In this document: piece after piece, positions 18,480 to 28,414 of the stretch
Layout of the letters: every line of letters starts with the position of its first letter
Numbering within the stretch: position 1 is the first letter of the stretch
NCBI GenBank assembly: GCA_016714685.1
Contig: JADKCH010000001.1
Coordinates: 558,001 to 622,000 of the forward strand
DNA length: 64,000 nucleotides
From: Candidatus Geothrix odensensis
GTDB taxonomy: Bacteria; Acidobacteriota; Holophagae; Holophagales; Holophagaceae
Direction: 5' to 3'
The notes under the pieces: model-generated
The model's database searches: none
The model's input: only the letters and a program-made list of their open reading frames with translations
Told to the model about the DNA's origin: nothing
Made by a program: the position numbers and the translations under genes

Positions 18480-19444
18480 AAGAGCTCCAGGACATCCTGC
18501 GCCTGGTCCACGAGCGCCCGGGCCCCCTGGCGCTCGCCACCCTGGTGCGCGCCCAGGGGGCCAGCTACCGACGCACCGGGGCGCGGCTGCTGCTGGACGG
18601 CGGCGGCCCCCTGCGAGGTTCCCTCAGCGGCGGCTGCCTCGAAGGCGATGTCCAGGCCCGGGCGCTGGAGGCGCTGGCCCAGGGCAGGCCCAAGCTGGTG
18701 CAGTACGACCTCCGTGGTGAGCTCGACCTGGTCTGGGGCAGCGGCAGCGGCTGCGAGGGCGTGCTCGACATCCTGGTCGAGCCCCTGCAGGGCTTCCCCG
18801 AGTGGATGGCCTGGGTCGAGCAGGCCTGGGCTTCCAGGACCGGCATCATCCTCCACACCGCCCTGGATCCGGAGCGATTGGGACAGCGGGCCCTCCTGGC
18901 CCAGCATGAAAGCCGGGACCGCGGCTTCACGGAGACCATCCTCCCTCCCCAGGCGCTCTGGATTCTCGGCGCCGGAGACGACAGCCGCCCCCTCGTCCAC
19001 CTGGCGAAGGCCCTGGGCTGGTTCGTGGGCGTGGTGGACCACCGGCCGGCCTTCGCCCAGCCCGCGCGCTTTCCCGAGGCGGATGCGGTGCGTTCAGGCC
19101 ACCCCGCCCAGGTGCTGCCCACCCTGCCCCTGGATGCCCGCAGCGCCGTGGTGCTCATGACGCACCACTACGCCAAGGACCTGGAAGCCCTGCGCCTGCT
19201 CCTGCCCTCGCAGGCCGGCTACCTGGGCCTCATGGGCAGCCGCGCCCGGGGGGCCAGGCTCCTGGGGGAGCTGGCGGCGGAAGGACTGCATCCCGACGCG
19301 CGGCTCCACACCCCCGTGGGCCTCGACCTCGGTGCGACGGAACCGGAAGGCATCGCCCTGGCCATCCTCGCCGAGGTCCAGGGCTTTGCCGCAGACCGCT
19401 CCGGCCTGCCGCTGAGCGGCACCCGGACCCAGGCCACGCCGTGA
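18476..19444 (+). CDS. XdhC/CoxF-family molybdenum cofactor insertion protein
   Basis: 322 aa. Proteins of this family bind and sulfurate molybdopterin cofactor and insert it into xanthine-dehydrogenase-type enzymes. The N-terminal XdhC/CoxI domain contains GSLSGGCLEGDV, followed by a Rossmann-like domain (LWILGAGDDSRPLVHLAKALGW) and a late LGLMGSRAR segment. The gene overlaps iorB (ATGA) and the next gene (GTGA), which ties it to maturation of IorAB. Confidence 0.9.
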   Translation: MKELQDILRLVHERPGPLALATLVRAQGASYRRTGARLLLDGGGPLRGSLSGGCLEGDVQARALEALAQGRPKLVQYDLRGELDLVWGSGSGCEGVLDILVEPLQGFPEWMAWVEQAWASRTGIILHTALDPERLGQRALLAQHESRDRGFTETILPPQALWILGAGDDSRPLVHLAKALGWFVGVVDHRPAFAQPARFPEADAVRSGHPAQVLPTLPLDARSAVVLMTHHYAKDLEALRLLLPSQAGYLGLMGSRARGARLLGELAAEGLHPDARLHTPVGLDLGATEPEGIALAILAEVQGFAADRSGLPLSGTRTQATP

Positions 19445-19995
19445 TCCCCGCGCTCATCCTGGCCGCCGGCTCCGGCCGGCGCATGGGCGGCCCGAAGGCC
19501 AGGCTCGTCCTCGACGGCGAGACCCTGCTCCAGCGGACGGCGCGGATCGCCCAGGCGGCCGGCTGCACCCCCGTAATCGCCGTGGTGGGCGACTGGGACC
19601 CCGGCGCACTGGACCCGTCGGTGCGTGTGGTCCGCAACCCCGAAGCCACCGAAGGCATGGCCAGCTCCATCCGCCGGGGTATCGCCGCCCTGCCTGGATC
19701 CGCGCCTGCCGTCCTGCTCCTCGTCATCGACCAGCCGGCCGTGGAGGTCTCCCTGCTCCGGCGGCTCCTTCAGCTTCACATCGCCCAGAAGGAAGCGGTT
19801 CCCGTCGCCTGCGCCTACGGAGACAGCCTAGGCATCCCGGCCATCCTTCCAGCCCGGTTCTTCCCGGAGCTGCTGACCCTGGAGGGCGACCGGGGCGCCA
19901 AGCCCATCCTCCTCCGCGAGAACGCGCTGACCATCCCCTTCCCCGAGGGGGCCTGGGACCTCGACACGCCGGAGGATCTGCGGTTCACGCGCTGA
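19441..19995 (+). CDS. mocA: Molybdenum cofactor cytidylyltransferase, MocA-like
   Basis: 184-aa nucleotidyltransferase of the MobA/MocA fold, expected to attach CMP to molybdopterin to make the MCD form used by IorB-type enzymes. The signature LILAAGSGRRMGGPKARL binds the nucleotide phosphates, and LLVIDQP carries the metal-binding Asp. The GTG start is embedded in the XdhC stop. The 3' end overlaps the convergent HxlR gene by 11 bp. MocA rather than MobA is inferred from the hydroxylase context. Confidence 0.83.
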   Translation: MIPALILAAGSGRRMGGPKARLVLDGETLLQRTARIAQAAGCTPVIAVVGDWDPGALDPSVRVVRNPEATEGMASSIRRGIAALPGSAPAVLLLVIDQPAVEVSLLRRLLQLHIAQKEAVPVACAYGDSLGIPAILPARFFPELLTLEGDRGAKPILLRENALTIPFPEGAWDLDTPEDLRFTR

Positions 19996-20383
19996 GCGTG
20001 GCCTTCTTCTGCAGGTGGTCGTAGCGCTTGCGGGCCTGCTCCAGCTCGGACAGGTGGGTGCCGGCCCACTCGCAGAGGGCCCCCATGGGCTCGATGAGCG
20101 TGTGCCCCAGCTTCGTCAGCTCGTATTCGGTGCGGGGCGGAACCTCGGGATAGACATGGCGCGTGACCAGACCATCGCGCTCCAGCTTGCGCAGGGTCTG
20201 GGTGAGCATCTTCTGGCTGATGCCGCCCACCTGCCGGTGCAGGTCCCCGTAGCGCTGCTTGCCGCGGGAGAGGAGGTAGATCAGCAGGGTGGTCCACTTG
20301 TCGGCGATGAGATCCAGGGCCTGGCGCGTGGGGCACTGGGCGCTGAGCACATTGGGGGCCAGGGAACAGGCTTTGCGAACCAT
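19985..20383 (-). CDS. HxlR-family winged-helix transcriptional regulator
   Basis: 132 aa. The N-terminal CP-TRQALDLIADKWTTLLIYLL stretch and the RYGDLHRQVGGISQKMLTQTLRKLERDGLV helix-turn-helix are typical of HxlR regulators, many of which sense electrophiles or quinones through cysteines near the N terminus; Cys residues are present here before the ALDL helix. The ATG at 20383 is chosen, though the frame is open to 20434. It is divergent from a flavodoxin-type oxidoreductase, its likely target. Confidence 0.87.
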   Translation of the reverse strand: MVRKACSLAPNVLSAQCPTRQALDLIADKWTTLLIYLLSRGKQRYGDLHRQVGGISQKMLTQTLRKLERDGLVTRHVYPEVPPRTEYELTKLGHTLIEPMGALCEWAGTHLSELEQARKRYDHLQKKATLSA

Positions 20384-20386
20384 TGG

Positions 20387-20437
20387 GTGCCTACCTTCCA
20401 AAATAGTGCCTACTTTCTTTTCGATTGTAAGCACCTA
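20387..20437. promoter_or_regulatory. Repeated TAGGYRC half-sites between hxlR-type gene and oxidoreductase gene
   Basis: Plus-strand GTGCCTAC occurs at 20387-20394 and again at 20406-20413, with a related GCACCTA at 20431-20437. On the minus strand these read TAGGCAC, TAGGCAC and TAGGTGC. They lie just upstream of the regulator start, where an autoregulatory and divergent operator would be expected. Binding by the HxlR protein is inference. Confidence 0.45.
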
Positions 20438-20487
20438 AAGTTTGGGTTACGGGCTATTCAAATGCAAGTGCCCGATGAGGAGGCAGC

Positions 20488-21039
20488 ATGACCAAGATCG
20501 CCATCGTGTTCCACAGCGGCTACGGCCACACCAAGGTGGTGGCGGAACGGGTGAGGGCCGGCGCGGAATCTGTGCCCGGCACCCAGGCGAGCCTCATTCC
20601 CGTCGAGGAGGTTGAGGCCCATTGGGCGGAGCTGGAGGCCGCCGACGCCATCGTCTTCGGCAGCCCCACCTACATGGGCAGCGTCAGCGGGCCCTTCAAG
20701 ACCTTCATGGATGCCAGCTCCAAGCCCTGGTACGAGCGGAAGTGGCAGGACAAGCTGGCGGCGGGCTTCACCATCAGCGGCAGCCCCAGCGGCGACAAGC
20801 TGAACACCCTGCAGACCCTCATGATCTTCGCCATGCAGCACGGCATGGTCTGGGTCGGCCTCGCCGACCTGCCCCAGAACGAGGAGGGGACCAACCGCCT
20901 CGGCAGCTTCAGCGGCGTCATGGCCCAGGCGGGCCAGGTGGCCCCCGAGGTCGAGCCCAATGAGGCCGACCGCAGGGGCGCCGAGCGCCTCGGCCAGCGC
21001 GTCGCCACTGCCAGTGCCCGCTGGGCCAAGGTTTCCTGA
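20488..21039 (+). CDS. Flavodoxin-fold NAD(P)H:quinone oxidoreductase (WrbA/FMN-reductase-like)
   Basis: 183-aa flavoprotein-type fold. The N-terminal IVFHSGYGHTKVVAERV forms the FMN phosphate loop and FGSPTYMGSVSGPFKTFMD the second flavin-binding segment. Probable role: two-electron reduction of quinones or similar compounds. A strong GAGGAGG site precedes ATG 20488. Divergence from the HxlR gene with shared repeated sites suggests induction by quinones or electrophiles. Confidence 0.85.
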   Translation: MTKIAIVFHSGYGHTKVVAERVRAGAESVPGTQASLIPVEEVEAHWAELEAADAIVFGSPTYMGSVSGPFKTFMDASSKPWYERKWQDKLAAGFTISGSPSGDKLNTLQTLMIFAMQHGMVWVGLADLPQNEEGTNRLGSFSGVMAQAGQVAPEVEPNEADRRGAERLGQRVATASARWAKVS

Positions 21040-21125
21040 CCTCGGCATCCGCGACCCGGGAGATTGTCATGACGGCGAAACGCCCTGATTCCGTTAATCT
21101 GGACGCCTGAACCAGGAGTCCCGGC

Positions 21126-21446
21126 ATGTCCGACCTCATCCCCCATTTGACCGACAAGACCTTCGCTGAAGCCGTGGCCCATGGCACCACCATCGTGGAT
21201 TTCTGGGCACCCTGGTGCGCCCCCTGCCGCGAGATCGCCCCGATCACGGAGCTCCTGGCGGCCGAGTTCAAGGGCAAGGCCTCCTTCGCCAAGCTGAATG
21301 TGGATGACTACACCCCGCTTTCTGAGCAGTACGACGTCCTGAGCATGCCCACCCTGGTGATCTTCAAGGACGGCGAACCCACGGATCGGATCGTGGGCTC
21401 CCTGCCCATCGACCAGCTCCGGACCCGCATCCAGCAGGCCATCTGA
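21126..21446 (+). CDS. trxA: Thioredoxin
   Basis: 106-aa single-domain thioredoxin with active site WCAPC (FWAPWCAPCREI) and the cis-proline in SMPTLVIFKDGE. It lacks a signal peptide, so it is cytoplasmic. CAGGAG precedes the ATG. The WCAPC site differs from the classic WCGPC, which may shift its redox potential. It lies between a quinone-type oxidoreductase and a nitroreductase, forming a small redox-defence group. Confidence 0.9.
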   Translation: MSDLIPHLTDKTFAEAVAHGTTIVDFWAPWCAPCREIAPITELLAAEFKGKASFAKLNVDDYTPLSEQYDVLSMPTLVIFKDGEPTDRIVGSLPIDQLRTRIQQAI

Positions 21447-21474
21447 ACGTTTCACCTTCCATCCTGAGGAACCC

Positions 21475-22125
21475 ATGAGCACCATCCCAGGCGAGAGCCT
21501 GCTCCAACAGCTGAACTGGCGCTACGCCACCAAGAAATTCGATGCCACGAAGAAGATCTCCGCCGCGGACTGGGCCGTCCTCGAGGAGGCCCTGATCCTC
21601 ACCGCCTCCAGCTACGGCCTGCAACCCTGGAAGTTCATCATCGTCACCGACCCGGCCCTCAAGGCGAAACTGCGGTCCGCCTCCTGGAACCAGTCCCAGG
21701 TGGAAGACTGCAGCCACCTGGTGGTCTTCGCCGCCAAGCAGGACATCACCGAGACCGACCTGGACCGCTTCATCGCCCGCACGGCCGAGGTGCGCGGCAG
21801 CACTGTGGAGAGTCTCGCCGGCTACAAGGGCTTCATGATGGGTGACCTCGTCAAAGGCGCCCGCCATGCCGTCATCCACGAATGGGCCGCCCGCCAGACC
21901 TACATCGCCATGGGCAACCTGCTCACCTCCGCGGCCCTGCTGGGCATCGACGCCTGCCCCTTCGAAGGCATCGAGCCGGCCAAGTACGACGAGATCCTGG
22001 GCCTCAAGGGCACCGGCTACGCCACAGTCAGCGCGTGTCCCGTGGGCTACCGGGCGGACGATGACAAGTACGCCAGCGCCCCCAAGGTGCGCTTCGCAGC
22101 CAAGGAACTCATCGATCGCCGCTGA
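21475..22125 (+). CDS. NAD(P)H-dependent nitroreductase-family oxidoreductase
   Basis: 216-aa FMN-dependent enzyme of the nitroreductase superfamily, close to the NfsB/YfkO group. The N-terminal RYATKKFD and SSYGLQPWKFIIV segments contact FMN, and the C terminus has the ACPFEG and GLKGTGYATVSACPVGYR region. The native substrate is unknown; such enzymes reduce nitroaromatics and quinones in vitro. It starts 28 bp after the thioredoxin gene. Confidence 0.87.
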   Translation: MSTIPGESLLQQLNWRYATKKFDATKKISAADWAVLEEALILTASSYGLQPWKFIIVTDPALKAKLRSASWNQSQVEDCSHLVVFAAKQDITETDLDRFIARTAEVRGSTVESLAGYKGFMMGDLVKGARHAVIHEWAARQTYIAMGNLLTSAALLGIDACPFEGIEPAKYDEILGLKGTGYATVSACPVGYRADDDKYASAPKVRFAAKELIDRR

Positions 22126-22185
22126 TCTCCATCACTGACGGAATGTGCGATGCGTGGGAAACTTGGGGGTTCCGCTGGAGCCCCC

Positions 22186-23850
<1,665 letters not shown>

Positions 23851-23852
23851 CC

Positions 23853-24251
23853 ATGTCCCGCCCCTGCCCCTGCACCTCCAAGCACCCCTATGACCGCTGC
23901 TGCGGGCCCTACCACTCCGGGGGCAAGGTTCCAGAGACCGCCGAGCAGCTGATGCGCTCCCGCTTCTCGGCCTACGCTCTGGGCAAGGCGGACTACCTCA
24001 TCGCCACCCGCCCCGAGGCCAAGCGGGCGGAGGAAAACCGCGAGGAACTGGCCGCCTACTGCAAGTCCGTCCAGGCCGTTGGGCTCAAGATCGTCGGGAG
24101 GGAGAAGGGGGGCAAGGACGACGAGACGGGCATCGTGACCTTCCATGCCAGCCTCCAGTCCAATGGCCGCCGCACCCTCCACATCGAGACCAGCACCTTC
24201 GTCCGCGAGAACGGGCGCTGGGTGTATGTCGATGGTGTCGTAAAGGAATAA
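23853..24251 (+). CDS. YchJ-family SEC-C motif protein (UPF0225)
   Basis: 132 aa. The N terminus carries a Cys-rich SEC-C-like metal motif (CPCTSKHPYDRCCGPYHSG), then RSRFSAYALGKADYLIATRP, typical of YchJ proteins with an NTF2-like fold. The function is not established. It follows hutU by 2 bp, so co-transcription is likely. ATG 23853 is chosen; a TTG at 23847 overlaps the hutU stop. Confidence 0.83.
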   Translation: MSRPCPCTSKHPYDRCCGPYHSGGKVPETAEQLMRSRFSAYALGKADYLIATRPEAKRAEENREELAAYCKSVQAVGLKIVGREKGGKDDETGIVTFHASLQSNGRRTLHIETSTFVRENGRWVYVDGVVKE

Positions 24252-24412
24252 CGGGGGCCGATTTCTCCCATCCAGTCGCCAGGTAGCCGAAGCCCCCTTG
24301 CCGCCTTCAGCGGTGCGATGGTCATTTTTCACCCACCCGTCTTTTTCATGGACAGCGGTTGAAAATTCAAGGGACACCGCCTGCTTCCCGAAAAACGCCC
24401 TGAGGGCAAGTC

Positions 24413-25543
24413 ATGGAAGCAGGACCCATTTTCATCCGCCGGGCCGATCACGGGGCCCGCATCCTGGTGGTCGACGACGACGCCCTCACGCGCCGCAGCC
24501 TCCGGGCCATGCTGGAACGCGCCTACTACCAGGTGGAAACCGTCGATGGCGGTATTGAAGCGCTGGGGATTCTCGGGTCCTACAAGCCGGACCTGGTCCT
24601 CCTGGACATCCAGATGCCCGGCATGGATGGGCTGGAGGTCTGCCGGCAGATCCGCGAGCTTCCCAACGGGGACCTGCTGCCCATCATCTTCCTGACCGGG
24701 GACGAGCGCCCGGACATCCACTCGCTGGCCTTCCAGGTCAAGGGGGACGATTTCCTCCGGAAGCCCGTCCCCTCGGCGGAGCTGGTCGTCAGGATCCGCA
24801 GCCTCATGCGGCTCAAGCGGCTCCAGGCCGAGATCCAGGCAGAGCGGGACACCCTGCTCGACCTCCAGAAGCAGCGGGAGCAGATCTTCGAGTTCATCGT
24901 CCACGATCTGAAGAATCCCCTCTCGGCCATCCAGGCCGGCCTGCAGCTCCTCGACGAGCGGGAGGATGGCGCCGCCATCTCCCAGACCCAGCTCCGCCGC
25001 CTGCGTGACACCTCCGAGTACATGGGCCGGATGATCCAGAACATCCTCGACATCGGCCGTGGCGAGCAGGTCGGCCTGGAGCTCCACAAGACGCGGATCC
25101 CGCTTCGCCATTGGATCCCCTCCGTGCTCAAGGAGGTGGAGTCCCTGGCCCTGTCCCGCGGGCATGAACTGGCCTGGCACTGCCCCCCCGATCTTGAGAT
25201 CGAGGCGGATCAGGAGTTCCTCCGGCGGCTTCTGCTGAACCTGCTCGACAACGCCCTGAAATACTCGGCCCCGGGATGCCGCACCCGGCTTGAGGCCCAG
25301 CGCACGGAGGGCGGCGTCCGCCTGGAGGTCCGCGATCAGGGCCGGGGCATCCCGGAGCATATGCGCGAGCAGATCTTTGAGAAGTTCGTTCGTCTCGAAG
25401 AAGGGCTCTCGGGTTCCCGTTCCAGCTCGGGCCTGGGCCTGGCCTTCTGTCAGCTGGTGGCCGAAGCCCACCAGGGTCGGATCTGGGTCGAGGAGAACCC
25501 CCCGCAGGGAAGCGTGTTCATGCTGGAACTGCCCGCCTCCTGA
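24413..25543 (+). CDS. Hybrid response regulator-histidine kinase (REC-HisKA-HATPase)
   Basis: 376 aa with no membrane segment. The N-terminal receiver (residues about 16-135) has VDDDA and phospho-acceptor LVLLDIQMPG. A coiled coil joins it to a HisKA domain with FIVHDLKNPLSAIQ (H-box), then a HATPase_c domain with LLNLLDNALKYS (N-box), VRDQGRGIPE (G1) and SSGLGLAFCQ (G2). The receiver probably gates the kinase. It is not next to a partner regulator, and the 161 bp before it hold no recognised motif. Confidence 0.9.
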   Translation: MEAGPIFIRRADHGARILVVDDDALTRRSLRAMLERAYYQVETVDGGIEALGILGSYKPDLVLLDIQMPGMDGLEVCRQIRELPNGDLLPIIFLTGDERPDIHSLAFQVKGDDFLRKPVPSAELVVRIRSLMRLKRLQAEIQAERDTLLDLQKQREQIFEFIVHDLKNPLSAIQAGLQLLDEREDGAAISQTQLRRLRDTSEYMGRMIQNILDIGRGEQVGLELHKTRIPLRHWIPSVLKEVESLALSRGHELAWHCPPDLEIEADQEFLRRLLLNLLDNALKYSAPGCRTRLEAQRTEGGVRLEVRDQGRGIPEHMREQIFEKFVRLEEGLSGSRSSSGLGLAFCQLVAEAHQGRIWVEENPPQGSVFMLELPAS

Positions 25544-25609
25544 CCGCCTGCGGCGGCGGCCAAAGCTTCGTGCGTGATGGCCCGCGCCCGGTGGAAGTGT
25601 GCCGGTGGC

Positions 25610-27349
25610 TCAGGATGCCGTTTGATGCCGGGTGGCCTCGGCCTGGATCGCCGCCATCTCCATCCGCAGCTGATCCAGCCGCCGCCCGGCCCTGGCGATC
25701 TGATCCGCCGACATGCGGCGCGTGGCTTTGTCCAGGAACGTCCGCGCCCGAGCCTGCGCCTCGCCGGGTTGGGCGGCGCCGAGGTTGAACCAGGCATGGG
25801 CTTCGACCAGGTTCTTCGCGCCCAGCAGCCCTTCCGCATGGAGGTTGCCCAGCGCCACCTGGGCCCTGGCCAGCCCATGGAGGGCGGCCTTTCGAAACAA
25901 GGGCTCGGCCTGCTTCGGTTTCCAAGTGGACTTCGCACCTGACACATGGGCCAGCCCGAGGTTGAACCAGGCGTCCGGGACCCCCTGGGCTGCAGCCTTC
26001 TGGTACCAGGTCGTGGCCTCGGAAGAGTCTCGGGCCACACCCCGCCCCGTGGAAAGGCACACGCCCAGGTTGAGCTGGGCCACGGCGAGGCCCTGCTCGG
26101 CTGCCTTCCGGTAGAGGTCCACGGCCTGGGGAAGATTCTGACGGGCCCCCTTGCCCTGCTCCAACCGGAGGGCCAGGTTGAACTGGGACCTGGCATCCCC
26201 CTGGTCTGCCGCCTTGCGATACCACCAGTTGGCCGAGCTTTCGTTGATGGGCACACCCCAGCCGAACTCATAGGACAGGCCCAGGTTGAAGCACCCGAGT
26301 GGCAGCCCCTGCTCGGCGGCCCTCCAGGTCCAGAGGAAGGACTCGGCGTCATCCCTGGCCACGCCACGCCCGGCATGGTAGGCGGACCCGAGGGCGGCCT
26401 GGGCGCGCGCATCACCCTGCTCCGCCGCCACCGTGAACCAGCGCACCGCCTCCCGGTCATCGGCCGGCACGCCAAGGCCGTTGCTATGGCACATGCCGAG
26501 GTGGTAGCGCGCGGAGGCATCCCCCAGGTCAGAGGCCTTCCGGAACCAGGCGAGGGCCTCCCGGGGGTCCTTCGCCACGCCCCGGCCAAGACCATGGGCC
26601 AGCCCCAGGGAGACCATGGAAGGGAGGTCGCCCTGGGCCGCGGCCTTCTGGATCCACCGGACGCCTTCAGCCTCATCCCTGGGCACGCCGATCCCATCGG
26701 AGAGGCACACGCCCCACTGCCACTGGCCCTTCACCAGGCCCTGCTCCGCCGCCTTTCGCGAGTAGGCCGCCCCACGCGGCAGGTCCTTCGACCGCCCCTT
26801 CCCATCCAGACAGTTCGCGGCGTGGAGGTACTGCGCGAGGGCGTGTCCCTGCTCGGCCGCCTTCTGCAGGTGCTGGTCCGACTGGACCGGGTCCTTCTCC
26901 ACCCCCCGTCCGAGGTTGTAGCAGAGCCCCAGGTGGTACTGGGCTGGGGCGAGCCCCTGGTCGGCGGCCTTGCGGAACCAGGCCACGGCACGGGCGTCAT
27001 CCCTGGGGATGCCCGTGCCCAGGAGCAGCATCAACCCGAGGTTGAACTGGGCTTCCGGCAGTCCCTGGGCCGCCGCCTTGCCATACCAGGCCGCCGCCTG
27101 GGCATCGTCACGGGGGGCGCCCTGCCCCGTGGCATGACACCAGCCGAGGGTGAACTGGGCGCGGGGATCCCCCTTCTCCGCGGCCTGGCGTGCCATGACG
27201 ACCTGGAAACCCGCCATGGGTTCGAGGCCATTCACCCCACCCTCGACGCCCTTGGGTCGGGGCGCGTTGTCCACCGTGCGGCCCACGCAAATGGAACAGC
27301 CGACCCAGGCCAGGCCCGCCACCTTCAGCAACCATGCAAAGTCAGACAT
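25610..27349 (-). CDS. Sel1-repeat protein
   Basis: 579 aa. After an N-terminal hydrophobic segment (FAWLLKVAGLAWVG), thirteen Sel1-like repeats of about 36 residues follow the pattern A-xQG-x-AQ-xLG-x-GxGV-xD-xEA-xW-xKAA. The C terminus is a charged helix. Such proteins form alpha-solenoid scaffolds for protein interaction, probably here in the envelope. The start is ATG 27349; an extension to 27409 is possible. The antisense strand is also open because of the repeat codon pattern but is not a gene. Confidence 0.83.
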   Translation of the reverse strand: MSDFAWLLKVAGLAWVGCSICVGRTVDNAPRPKGVEGGVNGLEPMAGFQVVMARQAAEKGDPRAQFTLGWCHATGQGAPRDDAQAAAWYGKAAAQGLPEAQFNLGLMLLLGTGIPRDDARAVAWFRKAADQGLAPAQYHLGLCYNLGRGVEKDPVQSDQHLQKAAEQGHALAQYLHAANCLDGKGRSKDLPRGAAYSRKAAEQGLVKGQWQWGVCLSDGIGVPRDEAEGVRWIQKAAAQGDLPSMVSLGLAHGLGRGVAKDPREALAWFRKASDLGDASARYHLGMCHSNGLGVPADDREAVRWFTVAAEQGDARAQAALGSAYHAGRGVARDDAESFLWTWRAAEQGLPLGCFNLGLSYEFGWGVPINESSANWWYRKAADQGDARSQFNLALRLEQGKGARQNLPQAVDLYRKAAEQGLAVAQLNLGVCLSTGRGVARDSSEATTWYQKAAAQGVPDAWFNLGLAHVSGAKSTWKPKQAEPLFRKAALHGLARAQVALGNLHAEGLLGAKNLVEAHAWFNLGAAQPGEAQARARTFLDKATRRMSADQIARAGRRLDQLRMEMAAIQAEATRHQTAS

Positions 27350-27445
27350 CGTCCATTCGCCAGACAAACCACCCGGATCGGGACTCGGATGGGGAGTGGA
27401 AACAATCACCGTTGGCAGCCTATGGCCACGCAGGGCATGGCCGAA

Positions 27446-28330
27446 TCAGTGGCCCTCAGGTTCCTTCTCGCCGGCGGGAACGGGGAAATCCAGGAAATTG
27501 CTCTTGGGCGGCAGAGGGCAGGTGGCAAACAAGGTGAAGGCGCAGGGGGGATTGATGGCCCGGTTGAAATCCAGGGTGACCTTGCCGCCCTTCGGCAGGT
27601 CGGCATAGAGGAATCGTCCAGCCGGGTAGGTGCCGTGGGCGCTGGTGGCATCCTTGAAGATGAGGAAGAGCTCGGGGTGCTCGCCTTCCTCCAGCATGGG
27701 TTCCAGCGAGACCTCACGGCCCCCCACCTTGAACGTGAGGAGGCCTGGAGCAGTCATGGATTGTGTGGTGCCCAGCACCGTGGGGATGGCCCGGACCTGC
27801 GGCGTGGCGTAGGGGATGAACTCGGCCTCTACGCGCCAGGCCGCGTCCACTGGATAGCGGGGCACGCCATGGAAGGCCTTGCGCGCAGGGTTCTCGGGAT
27901 CCTTGACGCGCACACCCAGGTGAGTTCCGCGGCGGATCAGGTAGAACTTCACCCGGCCGGCCGAGAGCACATCCGGCGTTCCGTCGGCGTCAGACTTCAG
28001 CACGGCTTCGGTCGCAGGTTTGCCGTTGAGCAGCAGGCCGCTGCCGGGCAAGGGCCTGAACCGAACCGTCGTGCCTTCCATGACAAACAGACCAGCCTTG
28101 GCCGGCGCGGCCCACCCGGGCAGAAGCACCGTGGATCCCGGAGCCGAGCCGATGGTGTTCTCGCCTTGATTCAACCAATCCCGACCGATGAGGCTCAGCC
28201 AGCCATCCTCGGCGGCCAGTCGCGCCTCCCGCCCCGCATGCCAGGCGTTCACGGCTTGCGTGTAGGCGTCGGGCGTCTGGGCGGACAGCGCCAGGGCACT
28301 GGAGAGGAGGAAGGCGATCCATCGATTCAT
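27446..28330 (-). CDS. Exported DUF1684 protein
   Basis: 294 aa with a signal peptide (WIAFLLSSALALSAQ). The mature part shows the DUF1684 pattern: WHAGREARLAAEDGWLSLIGRDWLNQGENTIGS, then a beta-rich core and PCAFTLFATCPLPPKSN near the end. The biochemical function is unknown. The start is ATG 28330 or 28339, neither with a good ribosome site. It is divergent from the DUF1028 gene with 84 bp between. Confidence 0.75.
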   Translation of the reverse strand: MNRWIAFLLSSALALSAQTPDAYTQAVNAWHAGREARLAAEDGWLSLIGRDWLNQGENTIGSAPGSTVLLPGWAAPAKAGLFVMEGTTVRFRPLPGSGLLLNGKPATEAVLKSDADGTPDVLSAGRVKFYLIRRGTHLGVRVKDPENPARKAFHGVPRYPVDAAWRVEAEFIPYATPQVRAIPTVLGTTQSMTAPGLLTFKVGGREVSLEPMLEEGEHPELFLIFKDATSAHGTYPAGRFLYADLPKGGKVTLDFNRAINPPCAFTLFATCPLPPKSNFLDFPVPAGEKEPEGH

Positions 28331-28414
28331 GAGGACCATCGTACCAGCCGGACTGGGCCAGCCGCCCCAGAAGCATCTAGGATGACCCATACCCCAAGCC
28401 TGGATGGAGTCCCC

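Noticed and set aside
24252..24412. Possible riboswitch before the hybrid kinase gene
   Set aside because: I looked for c-di-GMP and cobalamin-type core words and found no convincing match or stable aptamer-like layout.
25946..28414. Long plus-strand open frame running into the DUF1028 gene
   Set aside because: Only the part from 28415 encodes a recognisable protein with a ribosome site and signal peptide. The upstream part is antisense to the Sel1 and DUF1684 genes.
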